Origin: Anthopleura xanthogrammica
Taxonomy: Eukaryota > Cnidaria > Anthozoa > Actiniaria > Actiniidae
Assembly (NCBI GenBank): GCA_964019055.1
Contig: OZ025223.1
Location: forward strand, 5,322,625 to 5,386,624
Direction of reading: 5' to 3'
Length of the DNA: 64,000 nucleotides
Below, piece by piece: positions 13,301 to 23,412 of the stretch (its first letter is position 1; each line of letters starts with the position of its first letter). Under the pieces are notes generated by a model, which searched no databases, was not told the DNA's origin, and saw only the letters and a program-made list of their open reading frames with translations. The position numbers were made by a program, and so were the translations under genes.

Positions 13301-15094
13301 GTTATCTGTTAATACATTTTAGTATAAATACAAAGGTGATTATACAAAATTGCACGCTCTGATTGGTTTTCTATCTCGGATTATCAGCCGATAATCACCT
13401 TTTCGGACAAAATGGCTGTCAGCGTGACCGTCGCGCTTTTAAAAAATAAAATATTTTCACTTTCAATGTTGTTTCCTTCTTTCTTTTTTGAAATAATCAC
13501 CTTTTTATTTATACTAAAACAATTATTCACCTCAGGCTCAGTGATTATCGATGAATATTTACCTCGCAGCTCGAAGACTCGCCGCTCGGTAAATATTCAT
13601 CGATAATCACTTTGCCTTCGGCGAATAACTGCTAAATAATTCATTATTATATCTGAATGTTAGTACTGATATATTACCCTATGTTTTTCCTTTCATTTAA
13701 TTTTTTTTTGAGAATTTTTTTGTGAGCCTTTCATGCTGCCATAAATGCCATACCCAGCTAATAAGTATGTTTATTATACATTTTACTCACTATCTCACTT
13801 CTCATTGGCCAAGAGCTAGCCCTCACCCAATTCCTGATATTGCGTGAACTTGACATGATAAATGTATTATCTGTAGGTTGAGTTCACTCAAGGTCACAAT
13901 GAAAATGAAAATATATTTGCCAATTTTTCGAAAGCAGAATTAAATCTTTATTCTTAGTTTACAAAATGTATAATAAAACAATTATTGAATTCGGTTTTCG
14001 CATAACATCATAAATTATCAAGACCTCTGCCATTTTATCCACCTCAGCCTACGACTTCAGCAGATTACACGGCCTTGCATGGTCTTGATAATTTATGATA
14101 TCATGCTCAACCTTATCCAATAATTGTTTATTATGAGATCACAAACAACATTGTATAAATAATACCAATAATAATTATAGATAAAATAGTAATCATGGCA
14201 ACAAAAATGTTCAGATGTGCACAGATTACAGAATACATAAGAAAGTATTCTATATATAAAGATAAAAGTCTTCTTTTTTTAAAAAAAATACAGTATTGAT
14301 TAAGAAATTATAAGGTAGATTATACATTATGAACATACAGTTATACGAATTTTAATTATAAAATTTATAAAAAAAACACTCATTCTAGATGTTTAAGTAA
14401 TTATAATCTTAGTAGTAAGATGTAAAAGTCAATGGTTTTGGACCCGGGTTTTGGAGTATAATAACTCGTTTCGAAATTCGAATTGACTTAGTACTCACCA
14501 GCTTATAGATGTTGATGTACTGCAGAACTAGTGCTGAGACTAAGTAAGAAAAAAACAGCACTTCAAATCCCATCATGGTGAAAACTGGAACTTTGGGCGG
14601 TTGGAAATGGAAAACAGGAGGAACTGTTAATAGAGAAGAGATAGTAGCACCGGTACTCGAAGTTCCGTTTCTGTTAAAGACAAAGAAAAGATAACAAAAG
14701 CGCATTAAAGCCAGGGAGTACGCGAAGCGTTCGGCTGGGGACAAGCGTTAGATGGCTATAGGCCAACAGCCTTTAAATTAACACAACATCACGACACAGG
14801 TGTTCACTGGACTAAAAATATCATCAACCACAAAACGGACTGCAGAACCTCGAACGGCTCGAACCACAGGATTTGTTAACTTACAATACCGAAAGAGGAA
14901 GAATGTCCAGCATAGGAAAATATAAGGCGGCTTAAAAAATCGCAGCAGAGTGAAAATATTCATCGATAAAAAGGATATATTATAATTGTTTATAGGCTTC
15001 ATAATCACCGGCAACTTTTAGAAGGGTTTTGAGTTCCTCGAACTCCTGGGATTGTACTGGCCTTAAGACTGCTAAATTTCCTGCCTCCAGGCAT
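7093..15094 (-). CDS. TMEM39A: TMEM39 family ER membrane protein (TMEM39A/B orthologue)
   Basis: Complete eight-exon gene: 15094-15009, 14670-14499, 13199-13116, 11089-10935, 9878-9560, 9107-8923, 8443-8323 and 7341-7093 (1371 nt, 456 aa; human TMEM39A is 488). All introns are GT...AG and phases agree. The product starts MPGGR, as in vertebrate TMEM39A. Diagnostic matches are QYINIYK (exon 2), [18 protein letters not shown] and [16 protein letters not shown] (exons 7-8), and the [19 protein letters not shown] block (exon 6). About eight hydrophobic segments are spread over exons 2-6 and 8. TMEM39A is an ER multispanning protein linked to COPII-dependent export of the PI4P phosphatase SAC1 and to autophagy; the nematode orthologue is needed for collagen secretion. 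The C-terminus ends in an Asp-rich run (D7SDD). Invertebrates usually have one TMEM39, so the A/B label is arbitrary. The central cytosolic loop in exon 5 is the least conserved part. Confidence 0.93.
7491..7548. repeat. Short hairpin in TMEM39 intron
   Basis: Inverted arms CTGAGAAAACAGACGTCCT and AGGACGTCTGTTCTCTCAG surround a 20-bp loop. It is probably the remnant of a foldback transposon. Confidence 0.6.
7674..7766. repeat. Imperfect inverted repeat in TMEM39 intron
   Basis: The arm starting TAGCCTCCTGCTCACTGTCG pairs imperfectly with the arm ending GGCTGCGAAGGAGGCTA. The following 90 bp carries two copies of a GGATCCGC(T/C)CCTG motif reminiscent of hAT-type MITE ends. Confidence 0.5.
8323..8443 (-). 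CDS. TMEM39A: TMEM39 exon 7
   Basis: Acceptor TTTGTTCTAG and donor GTAAGT, 121 nt. It encodes [20 protein letters not shown] and [14 protein letters not shown], the most conserved stretch of the family. Confidence 0.94.
8923..9107 (-). CDS. TMEM39A: TMEM39 exon 6
   Basis: Acceptor TTTATTTCAG and donor GTGAGT, 185 nt. It contains a membrane helix and [20 protein letters not shown] (human [20 protein letters not shown]). Confidence 0.92.
9560..9878 (-). CDS. TMEM39A: TMEM39 exon 5
   Basis: Acceptor TAATTTCAG and donor GTATGT, 319 nt. It encodes [19 protein letters not shown] and a long hydrophilic loop. [20 protein letters not shown] follows (human [20 protein letters not shown]), then a membrane segment ending LPMRFSE. 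Confidence 0.92.
10248..10302. repeat. Perfect 17-bp inverted repeat in TMEM39 intron
   Basis: AGGTAGTGGTCAGGTTA at 10248-10264 is exactly inverted at 10286-10302, with a 21-bp loop. No other feature is visible in this part of the intron. Confidence 0.65.
10935..11089 (-). CDS. TMEM39A: TMEM39 exon 4
   Basis: Acceptor CTTGTCAG and donor GTGAGT, 155 nt. It encodes two hydrophobic helices, with landmarks [19 protein letters not shown] and NYLFLVYP (human LNLLFLGYP). Confidence 0.9.
11655..11766. repeat. MITE-like element with 18-bp perfect TIRs
   Basis: TGTATCGCGATTCTCCTA at 11655-11672 is exactly inverted at 11749-11766. It lies inside a TMEM39 intron. Confidence 0.65.
12032..12130 (+). repeat. 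tRNA-derived SINE-like fragment
   Basis: A B-box-like GGTTGGATTCC at 12069-12079 follows an A-box-like stretch by tRNA-like spacing. Downstream ATGTGAGTAGAGTTTTTAG resembles ATGTGAGTAAAGTTTTTTG near 51238, which also follows a B-box-like motif. This suggests a dispersed SINE family rather than a tRNA gene. Confidence 0.4.
12280..12541 (+). mobile_element. MITE family A, copy 1 (CAGCTGATCTGA ends)
   Basis: 262 bp with terminal inverted repeats beginning CAGCTGATCTGA. Internal landmarks shared with copies at 20884-21128 and 25230-25521 are AGCCAATCAGAAT, TTATAAATCAATTTTCGCAGG and CACTATTTCAGATCAGCTG. It is non-coding and lies in a TMEM39 intron. Confidence 0.7.
13116..13199 (-). CDS. TMEM39A: TMEM39 exon 3
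   Basis: An 84-nt, phase 0/0 exon with acceptor TTGTTTCAG and donor GTAGGA. It encodes [20 protein letters not shown] and MAWMLLKQ, aligning with [20 protein letters not shown] of human TMEM39A. Confidence 0.9.
13321..13610. mobile_element. Nested foldback elements in TMEM39 intron
   Basis: Arms 13321-13343 and 13492-13516 (AGTATAAATA...GGTGATTAT) are inverted. Directly after them, 13541-13563 and 13588-13610 form a perfect hairpin starting GTGATTATCGATGAATATTT. The sequence between is non-coding; the 64-codon open stretch there has no recognisable motif. Confidence 0.6.
13971..14136. mobile_element. Foldback MITE in TMEM39 intron 2
   Basis: The outer arms start TAATAAAACAATTATTG. Inner arms CATAAATTATCAAGACC and its inverse (about 14008-14024 and 14080-14097) also pair. 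It is about 166 bp and non-coding. Confidence 0.6.
14499..14670 (-). CDS. TMEM39A: TMEM39 exon 2 (first membrane segment)
   Basis: Acceptor TTTAACAG and donor GTGAGT. It encodes a Ser/Pro-rich lead and then [20 protein letters not shown] with IYKL, the first transmembrane helix and the family hallmark QYINIYK. Confidence 0.9.
15009..15094 (-). CDS. TMEM39A: TMEM39 exon 1 (start codon)
   Basis: ATG at 15094-15092 begins [17 protein letters not shown], matching the MPGGR start of vertebrate TMEM39A. The exon ends CG before GTGATT, and the split codon CG/A gives Arg. The reading frame is also open upstream of this Met, but the MPGGR match decides the start. Confidence 0.82.
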
Positions 15095-15562
15095 CAAACG
15101 ATAGCAGGATATATAGAGATTATTACTGAACAAGCACACGGCGATCAGGCATACAGGAACGAAGATCTCGTAGTTTTTCTTCATCAATACATCTTGTGTT
15201 CTACAAACTGTTGTGTTGAGTGAAACAAGGCTTTGGATCACAGGGGGTTACCGCTGATTGTACATTGTGCGGGCTCTTGGGCAACTCTTGAAAAGGACTA
15301 TGGGAATTCCAGGTCTTTTCACGGGTCAAAATGCTATCTCAACTTTAATAGTGTTGACAAAATCCAAGTCTCAGTCTCAATGATAATTTTACAGGAAACA
15401 AATATCTATTTTTATGCATAAGGACGAGGACAAAACAGCGGTCCCGGGTGGGTTTCACCTGACGTCATTTCCTGTCTCAGCTCGCGTGGAATTTCTGTCA
15501 TCAGCTGAACTGAATCGCAAGTTTTGAAAAAAATTCTTTGTGATTCTTTCTTGCTGACAGCA

Positions 15563-15866
15563 CCCCGGGAGGGGGGGGGGGGGGGTACTTCGGGTCGTTT
15601 CATACGGGGATGCTCCGCCCGGACTCTCGACCCCTTACCCTTTTCTATACCAAATTTCAGCAAAAAGGTACCCCTTTTTTATACCTTTTTGCCTGAAAAG
15701 GTACCCCTTTCATATACCTTTGAAGAAAATCTACCTTTTTTATACCAAAACTCACAAATTTCTACCCCTTTTCTATACGTGCGGCCTGAAAAAAGTACCC
15801 CTTTCGGGCAGAGCATCCCCGTATAGTCCATTATAGGGAGTACCCCCCCCCCCCCCTCCCCCCGGG
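15563..15866. mobile_element. G/C-run MITE upstream of TMEM39
   Basis: About 304 bp, starting CCCCGGGAGGGG and ending in an inverted C/G run. It is flanked on both sides by GACAGCA (15556-15562 and 15867-15873), a likely target-site duplication. The interior contains several copies of AAGGTACCCCTTT-like motifs and inverted ATACGGGGATGCTC / GAGCATCCCCGTAT segments. It begins about 470 bp upstream of the TMEM39 start codon. Confidence 0.65.
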
Positions 15867-16202
15867 GACAGCACTTGGTGATCAGTGTTTGAACGTTATT
15901 TTAATTACGGTGGTTCAGAGGGGACATGACTTGAAAAGAAACAGTTGTAACATAACAAACATCGCACTGCCGACAAAAACTATTGGACCTCTATCGCACT
16001 GCCGACAAAAATCATTGCAGATGAGATAAGATTCAAAGACATTTATCAGCTGCTTCAAAACCATTAATACCCCACGCGATAAAGTTCTTTTCATAAGTAT
16101 TCTACAAAACATTGTTGGGGGGGGGGGGGGGGGGGTGATGAGAAATTGAAAGTTTGGGGTTTAAAAAGGGGGTATTTGAAAAAGTAAAAATAAAAAGGTG
16201 GG

Positions 16203-16355
16203 CAGGGACGTAGCCAGGATTTTACTTGGGGGGGGGGGGGGGGGGGGGGCATGGCAACATCCGTTTTCAGAACATTAACCAATAAAACGGCAATTAAAAA
16301 AACGTCCAACACGATGGAGGAGGCCCCCCACCCCCCCTCCCCCCCCCCCCCCCCC
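16203..16355. mobile_element. CAGGGRCGTAGCCA MITE, diverged copy
   Basis: It begins CAGGGACGTAGCCAGGATTT, then has a long poly-G run, CCGTTTTCAGAA, AACGGCAATT and ACACGATGGAGGAGG, and ends in a poly-C run. The same order of motifs occurs in the better-preserved copy at 36808-36969. The right terminus is not clear. Confidence 0.55.
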
Positions 16356-16439
16356 AATGGTGACCATGAGAGTGATAATACATTACAGTCAAAGAGTCGA
16401 AACGGCTCAAGCGTACAACCTTACAAGTAAAGCTCTATA

Positions 16440-16613
16440 CTGTGCACCATGCCCTGCTATGCTCTACCATGTGTACCATGCCCTACCATGCTCTACCATG
16501 TGTACCATGCCCTACCATGCTCTACCATGTGTACTATGCCCTACCATGCTCTACCATGTGTACTATGCCCTACCTTGCTCTACCATGTGTACTATGCCCT
16601 ACCATGCTCTACC
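16440..16613 (+). repeat. 29-bp minisatellite, first block
   Basis: Six 29-bp units made of the submotifs CTCTACCATG, TGTACCATG and CCCTACCATG. The block is cut off from the main array by 16614-17059. Confidence 0.9.
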
Positions 16614-17059
16614 TAGACTTTCGCAAAGTCCGCCGCCTGCGCTCGCAAAGAGAGGTCGCCTTGGGGCAAGTCTATACACCCTATGCATAAAGAGTAAAGA
16701 CTGGGAACGAGCACCATAAATCATCAATGATTTCAAAAATATATTTTGATTACAAGAAAGAGCATGTCTAAATTAGTAATTTGGTAGAGTTCTGTTGTTA
16801 TATATTAAATCACTGCAGAGTTATGAGCATTTGAAATGTGCCAAAAACATGAAAACGAGGCTGGTCAGGCCTTGGTTGTTGTTTCCATACAAATCTTTCT
16901 AATTTCAAACAGCTGTAGCTTTTTATCATTTAATGTTAGTAAGCTGAAATTTTTGGAGATTACTAAAATCGATATACTCTTTACAATGAAAGCAATGGTG
17001 TTTTCAATAACTGATGAACTAAGGTATTTCCATGGCCACGCCCTTATGCATAGGGTGTA
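16614..17059. mobile_element. Unique segment interrupting the minisatellite
   Basis: Within it, TACACCCTATGCATAA (16675-16690) is exactly inverted at 17044-17059, the hallmark of a TIR element of about 385 bp. Its left flank carries GACTTTCGCAAAGTCCGCC (16616-16634), which recurs inverted at 22274-22292. No coding motif was recognised. Confidence 0.55.
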
Positions 17060-20000
17060 TGCTCTACCATGACTTCCCATGCTCTACCGTGTGCACCATG
17101 CCATGCCATACTCTCCCATGTGTACCATGCCCTACCATGCTCTACCATGTGTACTATGCCCTACCATGCTCTACCATGTGTACTATGCCCTACCATGCTC
17201 TACCATGACCTCCCATGCTCTACCGTGTGTACCATGACCTGCTATGCTCTACCATGTGTACCATGCCCTGCCATGCTCTACCATGTGTACCATGCCCTAC
17301 CATGCTCTACCGTGTGTACAATGACCTGCCATGCTCTATCGTGTGTACCATGCCCTGCCATTCTCTACCATGTGTACCATGACCTGCCATGCTCTACCAT
17401 GTGTACCATGACCTGCCATGCTCTACCATGTGTACCATGACCTGCCATGCTCTACCATGTGTACCATGACCTGCCATGCTCTACCATGTGTACCATGACC
17501 TGCCATGCTCTACCATGTGTACCATGCACTGCCATGCTCTACCATGTGTACCATGCACTGCCATACTCTACCATGTGTACCATGCCCTGCCATGCTCTAC
17601 CATGTGTACCATGACCTGCCATGCTCTACCATGTGCACCATGACCTGCCATGCTCTACCATGTGTACCATGACCTGCCATGCTCTACCATGTGTACCATG
17701 CACTGCCATGCTCTACCATGTGTACCATGCACTGCCATACTCTACCATGTGTACCATGCCCTGCCATGCTCTACCATGTGTACCATGACCTGCCATGCTC
17801 TACCATGTACATTTTTTAGCACCATGACCTGCCATGCTCTACCATGTGCACCATGACCTGCCATGCTCTACCATGTGTACCATGCACTGCCATGCTCTAC
17901 CATGTGTACCATGCACTGCCATGCTCTACCATGTGTACCATGCACTGCCATGCTCTACCATGTGTACCATGCACTGCCATGCTCTACCATGTGTACCATG
18001 CACTGCCATACTCTACCATGTGTACCATGCCCTGCCATGCTCTACCATGTGTACCATGCCCTACCATGCTCTACCATGTGTACCATGACCTGCCATGCTC
18101 TACCATGTGTACCATGACCTGCCATGCTCTACCATGTGTACCATGCACTGCCATGCTCTACCATGTGTACCATGACCTGCCATGCTCTACCATGTGTACC
18201 ATGACCTGCCATGCTCTACCATGTGTACCATGCCCTGCCATGCTCTACCATGTGTACCATGACCTGCCATGCTCTACCATGTGTACCATGACCTGCCATG
18301 CTCTACCATGTGTACCATGCACTGCCATGCTCTACCATGTGTACCATGCCCTGCCATGCTCTACCGTGTGTACCATGCCCTGCCATGCTCTACCATGTGT
18401 ACCATGACCTGCCATGCTCTACCATGTACATTTTTTAGCACCATGACCTGCCATGCTCTACCATGTGTACCATGACCTGCCATGCTCTACCATGTGTACC
18501 ATGCACTGCCATGCTCTACCATGTGTACCATGCACTGCCATGCTCTACCATGTGTACCATGCCCTGCCATGCTCTACCATGTGTACCATGACCTGCCATG
18601 CTCTACCATGTGTACCATGCCCTGCCATGCTCTACCATGTGTACCATGACCTGCCATGCTCTACCATGTGTACCATGACCTGCCATGCTCTACCATGTGT
18701 ACCATGCACTGCCATGCTCTACCATGTGTACCATGCACTGCCATGCTCTACCATGTGTACCATGCCCTGCCATGCTCTACCATGTGTACCATGACCTGCC
18801 ATGCTCTACCATGTACATTTTTTAGCACCATGACCTGCCATGCTCTACCATGTGTACCATGACCTGCCATGCTCTACCATGTGTACCATGCACTGCCATG
18901 CTCTACCATGTGTACCATGCACTGCCATGCTCTACCATGTGTACCATGCCCTGCCATGCTCTACCATGTGTACCATGACCTGCCATGCTCTACCATGTGT
19001 ACCATGCCCTGCCATGCTCTACCATGTGTACCATGACCTGCCATGCTCTACCATGTGTACCATGACCTGCCATGCTCTACCATGTGTACCATGCACTGCC
19101 ATGCTCTACCATGTGTACCATGCACTGCCATGCTCTACCATGTGTACCATGCCCTGCCATGCTCTACCATGTGTACCATGACCTGCCATGCTCTACCATG
19201 TACATTTTTTAGCACCATGACCTGCCATGCTCTACCATGTGCACCATGACCTGCCATGCTCTACCATGTGCACCATGCACTGCCATACTCTACCATGTGT
19301 ACCATGCCCTGCCATGCTCTACCATGTGTACCATGCCCTACCATGCTCTACCATGTGTACCATGACCTGCCATGCTCTACCATGTGTACCATGCCCTACC
19401 ATGCTCTACCATGTGCACCATGACCTTCCATGCTCTACCGTGTGTACAATGACCTGCCATGCTCTACCATGTGTACCATGCCCTACCATGCTCTACCGTG
19501 TGTACAATGACCTGCCATGCTCTATCGTGTGTACCATGCCCTGCCATGCTCTACCATGTGTACCATGCCCTACCATGCTCTACCGTGTGTACAATGACCT
19601 GCCATGCTCTATCGTGTGTACCATGCCCTGCCATGCTCTACCATGTGTACCATGACCTGCCATGCTCTACCATGTGTACCATGCACTGCCATGCTCTACC
19701 ATGTGTACCATGCCCTGCCATGCTCTACCATGTGTACCATGACCTGCCATGCTCTACCATGTGTACCATGCCCTGCCATGCTCTACCATGTGTACCATGA
19801 CCTGCCATGCTCTACCATGTGTACCATGACCTGCCATGCTCTACCATGTGTACCATGCACTGCCATGCTCTACCATGTGTACCATGCACTGCCATGCTCT
19901 ACCATGTGTACCATGCCCTGCCATGCTCTACCATGTGTACCATGACCTGCCATGCTCTACCATGTACATTTTTTAGCACCATGACCTGCCATGCTCTACC

Positions 20001-20812
20001 ATGTGCACCATGACCTGCCATGCTCTACCATGTGCACCATGCACTGCCATACTCTACCATGTGTACCATGCCCTGCCATGCTCTACCATGTGTACCATGC
20101 CCTACCATGCTCTACCATGTGTACCATGACCTGCCATGCTCTACCATGTGTACCATGCCCTACCATGCTCTACCATGTGCACCATGACCTTCCATGCTCT
20201 ACCGTGTGTACAATGACCTGCCATGCTCTACCATGTGTACCATGCCCTACCATGCTCTACCGTGTGTACAATGACCTGCCATGCTCTATCGTGTGTACCA
20301 TGCCCTGCCATGCTCTACCATGTGTACCATGCCCTACCATGCTCTACCGTGTGTACAATGACCTGCCATGCTCTATCGTGTGTACCATGCCCTGCCATGC
20401 TCTACCATGTGTACCATGACCTGCCATGCTCTACCATGTGTACCATGCCCTGCCATGCTCTACCATGTGTACCATGCCCTACCATGCTCTACCATGTGTA
20501 CCATGCCCTACCATGCTCTACCATGTGCACCATGACCTTCCATGCTCTACCAGGTGTACCATGACCTGCCATGCTCTATCGTGTGTACCATGCCCTGCCA
20601 TGCTCTACCATGTGTACCATGACCTGCCATGCTCTACTATGTGTACCATGCACTGCCATGCTCTACCATGTGTACCATGCACTGCCATGCTCTACCATGT
20701 GTACCATGCCCTACCATGCTCTACCATGTGCACCATGACCTTCCATGCTCTACCAGGTGTACCATGCCCTGCCATGCTCTACCATGCTTTACCAAGACCT
20801 ACCATGCACTAC
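17060..20812 (+). repeat. 29-bp minisatellite array with higher-order repeats
   Basis: About 3.75 kb, roughly 125-130 units. The unit combines CTCTACCATG (10 bp), TGTACCATG (9 bp) and a variable third part ACCTGCCATG, CACTGCCATG or CCCTACCATG (10 bp). A 39-bp variant unit containing TACATTTTTTAG begins at 17808, 18427, 18814, 19201 and 19965. Spacings are 619, 387, 387 and 764 bp, each equal to n x 29 + 10. Blocks after 19201 and 19965 are the same over several hundred bases, so the array grew by large block duplications. It is open in the plus frames over long stretches because 29 is not a multiple of three and the unit lacks stops. Confidence 0.95.
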
Positions 20813-20883
20813 CACATACTAGCATTTTACTAGTACCACGTTTTCCATATGTACTACAAGGACTGTGAAGTTATAAATGTTAC

Positions 20884-21128
20884 CAGCTGATCTGAAAATG
20901 TGACGTAGGAAAGACGTCACTGCAAAACTGAGATGTCACACAGCCTGCGAAAATTGAATCATAAAAGTTTATATCTGAGGTAAATCTAGATTTTCAGGAG
21001 AGGTTTTTGATGTATATTTTTACTATGATATTCATTATTGAGTGGGAAAATATAACAAGTAAGAATGACACTACAGTTTTGCAAACTTTCTCGATTCTGA
21101 TTGGCTGATATTTTTCCTCAGATCAGCT
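20884..21128 (-). mobile_element. MITE family A, copy 2 (inverted)
   Basis: 245 bp bounded by CAGCTGATCTGA and its inverse TCAGATCAGCT. The interior is the reverse complement of copies 1 and 3 (GACGTCACTGCAAAACTGAG, GATTGGCTGATATTTTTCCT). It sits between the two minisatellites. Confidence 0.68.
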
Positions 21129-21229
21129 AGTAGTTATCGAATAAAAACTTGTATAGGATTTTCATTTACATAATTTCTATATTCAGAGGAACCTCTTGGG
21201 GATGTCTACTTCGAGGTTACTTACATGCA

Positions 21230-21935
21230 CTGCCATGCACTTTCATATACTTCTATTTACCTACCATGTACTACCATGCTCTATATCATGCCCTGTCATG
21301 TACTTTCATCTACTACCATGTACTGTCATCTGCTACCATGCCCTGCTATGTACTGTCATCTACTACCATGTACTACCATGCTCTACCATGCCCTGCTATG
21401 TACTGTCATCTACTACCATGTACTGTCATCTGCTACCATGCCCTGCTATGTACTGTCATCTACTACCATGTACTACCATACTCTACCATGCCCTGCTATG
21501 TACTGTCATCTACTACCATGTACTACCATGCTCTACCATGCCCTGCTATGTACTGTCATCTACTACCATGTACTGTCGTCTGCTACCATGCCCTGCTATG
21601 TACTGTCATCTACTTCCATGTACTACCATGTACTACCATGCTCTACCATGCCCTGCTATGTACTGTCATCTACTACCATGTACTACCATGCTCTACCATG
21701 CCCTGCTATGTACTGTCATCTACTACCATGTACTACCATGCTCTACCATGTCCTGCTATGTACTGTCATCTACTACCATGTACTACCATGCTCTACCATG
21801 TCCTGCTATGTACTGTCATCTACTACCATGTACTACCATGCTCTACCATGCTCTGCCATGTACTCAGTGTCATCTACTACCATGCACTACTATATACTAC
21901 CATATACTCACCATATACTGTTATACAATATTTTA
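21230..21935 (+). repeat. 50-bp minisatellite related to the 29-bp array
   Basis: The repeat is built of decamers: CCCTGCTATG, TACTGTCATC, TACTACCATG, TACTACCATG and CTCTACCATG, giving a 50-bp period with 40-60 bp variants. CTCTACCATG is shared exactly with the 29-bp array, so both probably descend from one decamer. It is open in all three plus frames over 700 bp for the same reason. Confidence 0.9.
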
Positions 21936-22094
21936 CATTGCCCAAAAAAATAGGGTAAGTACGTAGGGCGGGTTGAAATTTTCGGGTTCTACGAAGGATC
22001 CTCAATTTGTTTTGTTTTAATTTTTTTTTGTTTTTTTTTTGTTTGTTGTTGTTTTCTTTTTTAATGAAGGGTAATTTTTCATCAGTCCCCATCT

Positions 22095-23150
22095 CCCCCG
22101 AAAATTTATCATGAATGCTTCCTTGGAGTTTGTTACATTAATTCCAGTCAAGAATAGACTTGTCCCAAGTCAACCACTCTTTTCCGCCGGAGTGTTTTAT
22201 TCGAGTGAAGCAAGAAACTTTCGAGCGCAGCGAGCGAGCGACAGTAGAGATGACACCTATACTTAGGGGGGGGGGCGGACTTTGCGAAAGTCTAAGTCAA
22301 GGGCATGCACTCTTAGCAAAAAAAAAAGGGGATTAAAAAAACAGAGTGCAGTCTATGAAATCGAAATAAGATATGACTATAGGAATAATATTATGGAGAA
22401 CAACCCCAATGAAGTTTTGACTTGCTATTCTATGGGATCCATTAAAGAGTCCACACGTAAGCATCTTTTTAAGAAAAACTAACTTTTGTAAATGGTTTTA
22501 GTTTAGCAGGTGTTTCTAGTTTGTGTAAAAACAAATTTTGCCTCTGAGATGTTTTTTTTTTTTACTTTAAAATTTGCTTGTTTGCCGGAAATTGCTCTCG
22601 TCATTTGGTGGTAGTCAGAAGCACTCGCACACTTCCCCAGATAATAATCAAGTTAATGTTAAACTTAGAAGAGACTGACAGAAAACATACAACAGTTAGG
22701 GTCTTAGATTCCGGATATTTATCTGTTCATTAATAAGGGATCTTGCCCTCGAAGTGTTTGAAACGGATTTTAAAATATATTTAAAAGGAATTTGTGAATA
22801 GTTCCTAATAAGAGAGATTTAAAATGAAAACACTTAACAAACACTGAAATAAACAAAAATATGTTGCTGACCGGAAAGGATGAAAACAAAGGTTACGATA
22901 AGTGTGGCTTCAATTCCTAATCTTGTATTTCGGGCCAAAGAGCCGACGCATGCTCCGACCGAATTGTTTTTAATTAAGATCAGGGAAATACACTGTTCTT
23001 CGTCGCCTCATAACGAGCAACTCATTTTATTAATAACTCATTCGCTTAATTAATCAAAAGATCTGTAAAACAGAAAACACCTTGCCCGGCCTACGTGCTC
23101 CTTAATTCCTGCTTGTTTCGTCAAACAATGCAGTTGTATATATAGAAGAT
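22095..23150. other. Non-coding stretch with inverted motif and G run
   Basis: Holds CGAGCGCAGCGAGCGAGCG near 22215, a poly-G run at 22267 and GGCGGACTTTGCGAAAGTC at 22274-22292, the inverse of the motif at 16616-16634. The rest shows no gene or repeat I can name. Confidence 0.5.
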
Positions 23151-23157
23151 GATTATA

Positions 23158-23412
23158 TTTTCTTCTTCTCTTCTCTTCTCTTCTCTTCTCTTCTCTTCTC
23201 TTCTCTTCTCTTCTCTTCTCTTCTCTTCTCTTCTCTTCTCTTCTCTTCTCTTCTCTTCTCTTCTCTTCTCTTCTCTTCTTCTCTTCTCTTCTCTTCTCTT
23301 CTCTTCCTTCTCTTCTCTTCTCTTCTCTTCTCTTCTCTTCTCTTCTCTTCTTTTCTCTTTTCTTCTCTTCCCTTCCCTTTTCTTTTCTTCTCTTCCCTTT
23401 CTTTTCTTTCTC
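23158..23412 (+). repeat. (TTCTC)n microsatellite
   Basis: About 250 bp of nearly pure TTCTC pentamers, decaying to TTTTC/CCTTC variants at the 3' end. It is a homopyrimidine tract; the Phe/Ser/Leu and Glu/Arg/Lys open frames over it are artefacts. Confidence 0.97.

Noticed and set aside
17060..20812. CRISPR-like repeat array
   Set aside because: Units are directly contiguous without unique spacers, and the genome is eukaryotic.
17069..20868. Many overlapping plus-strand reading frames encoding Cys/His/Met repeats
   Set aside because: They follow from a stop-free 29-bp repeat read in three frames; no frame is favoured and no splice or domain evidence exists.
21149..21966. Three overlapping frames of 240-270 codons, Tyr/His/Leu/Cys-rich
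   Set aside because: All three frames are open over the same decamer-based minisatellite, so openness has no coding meaning.
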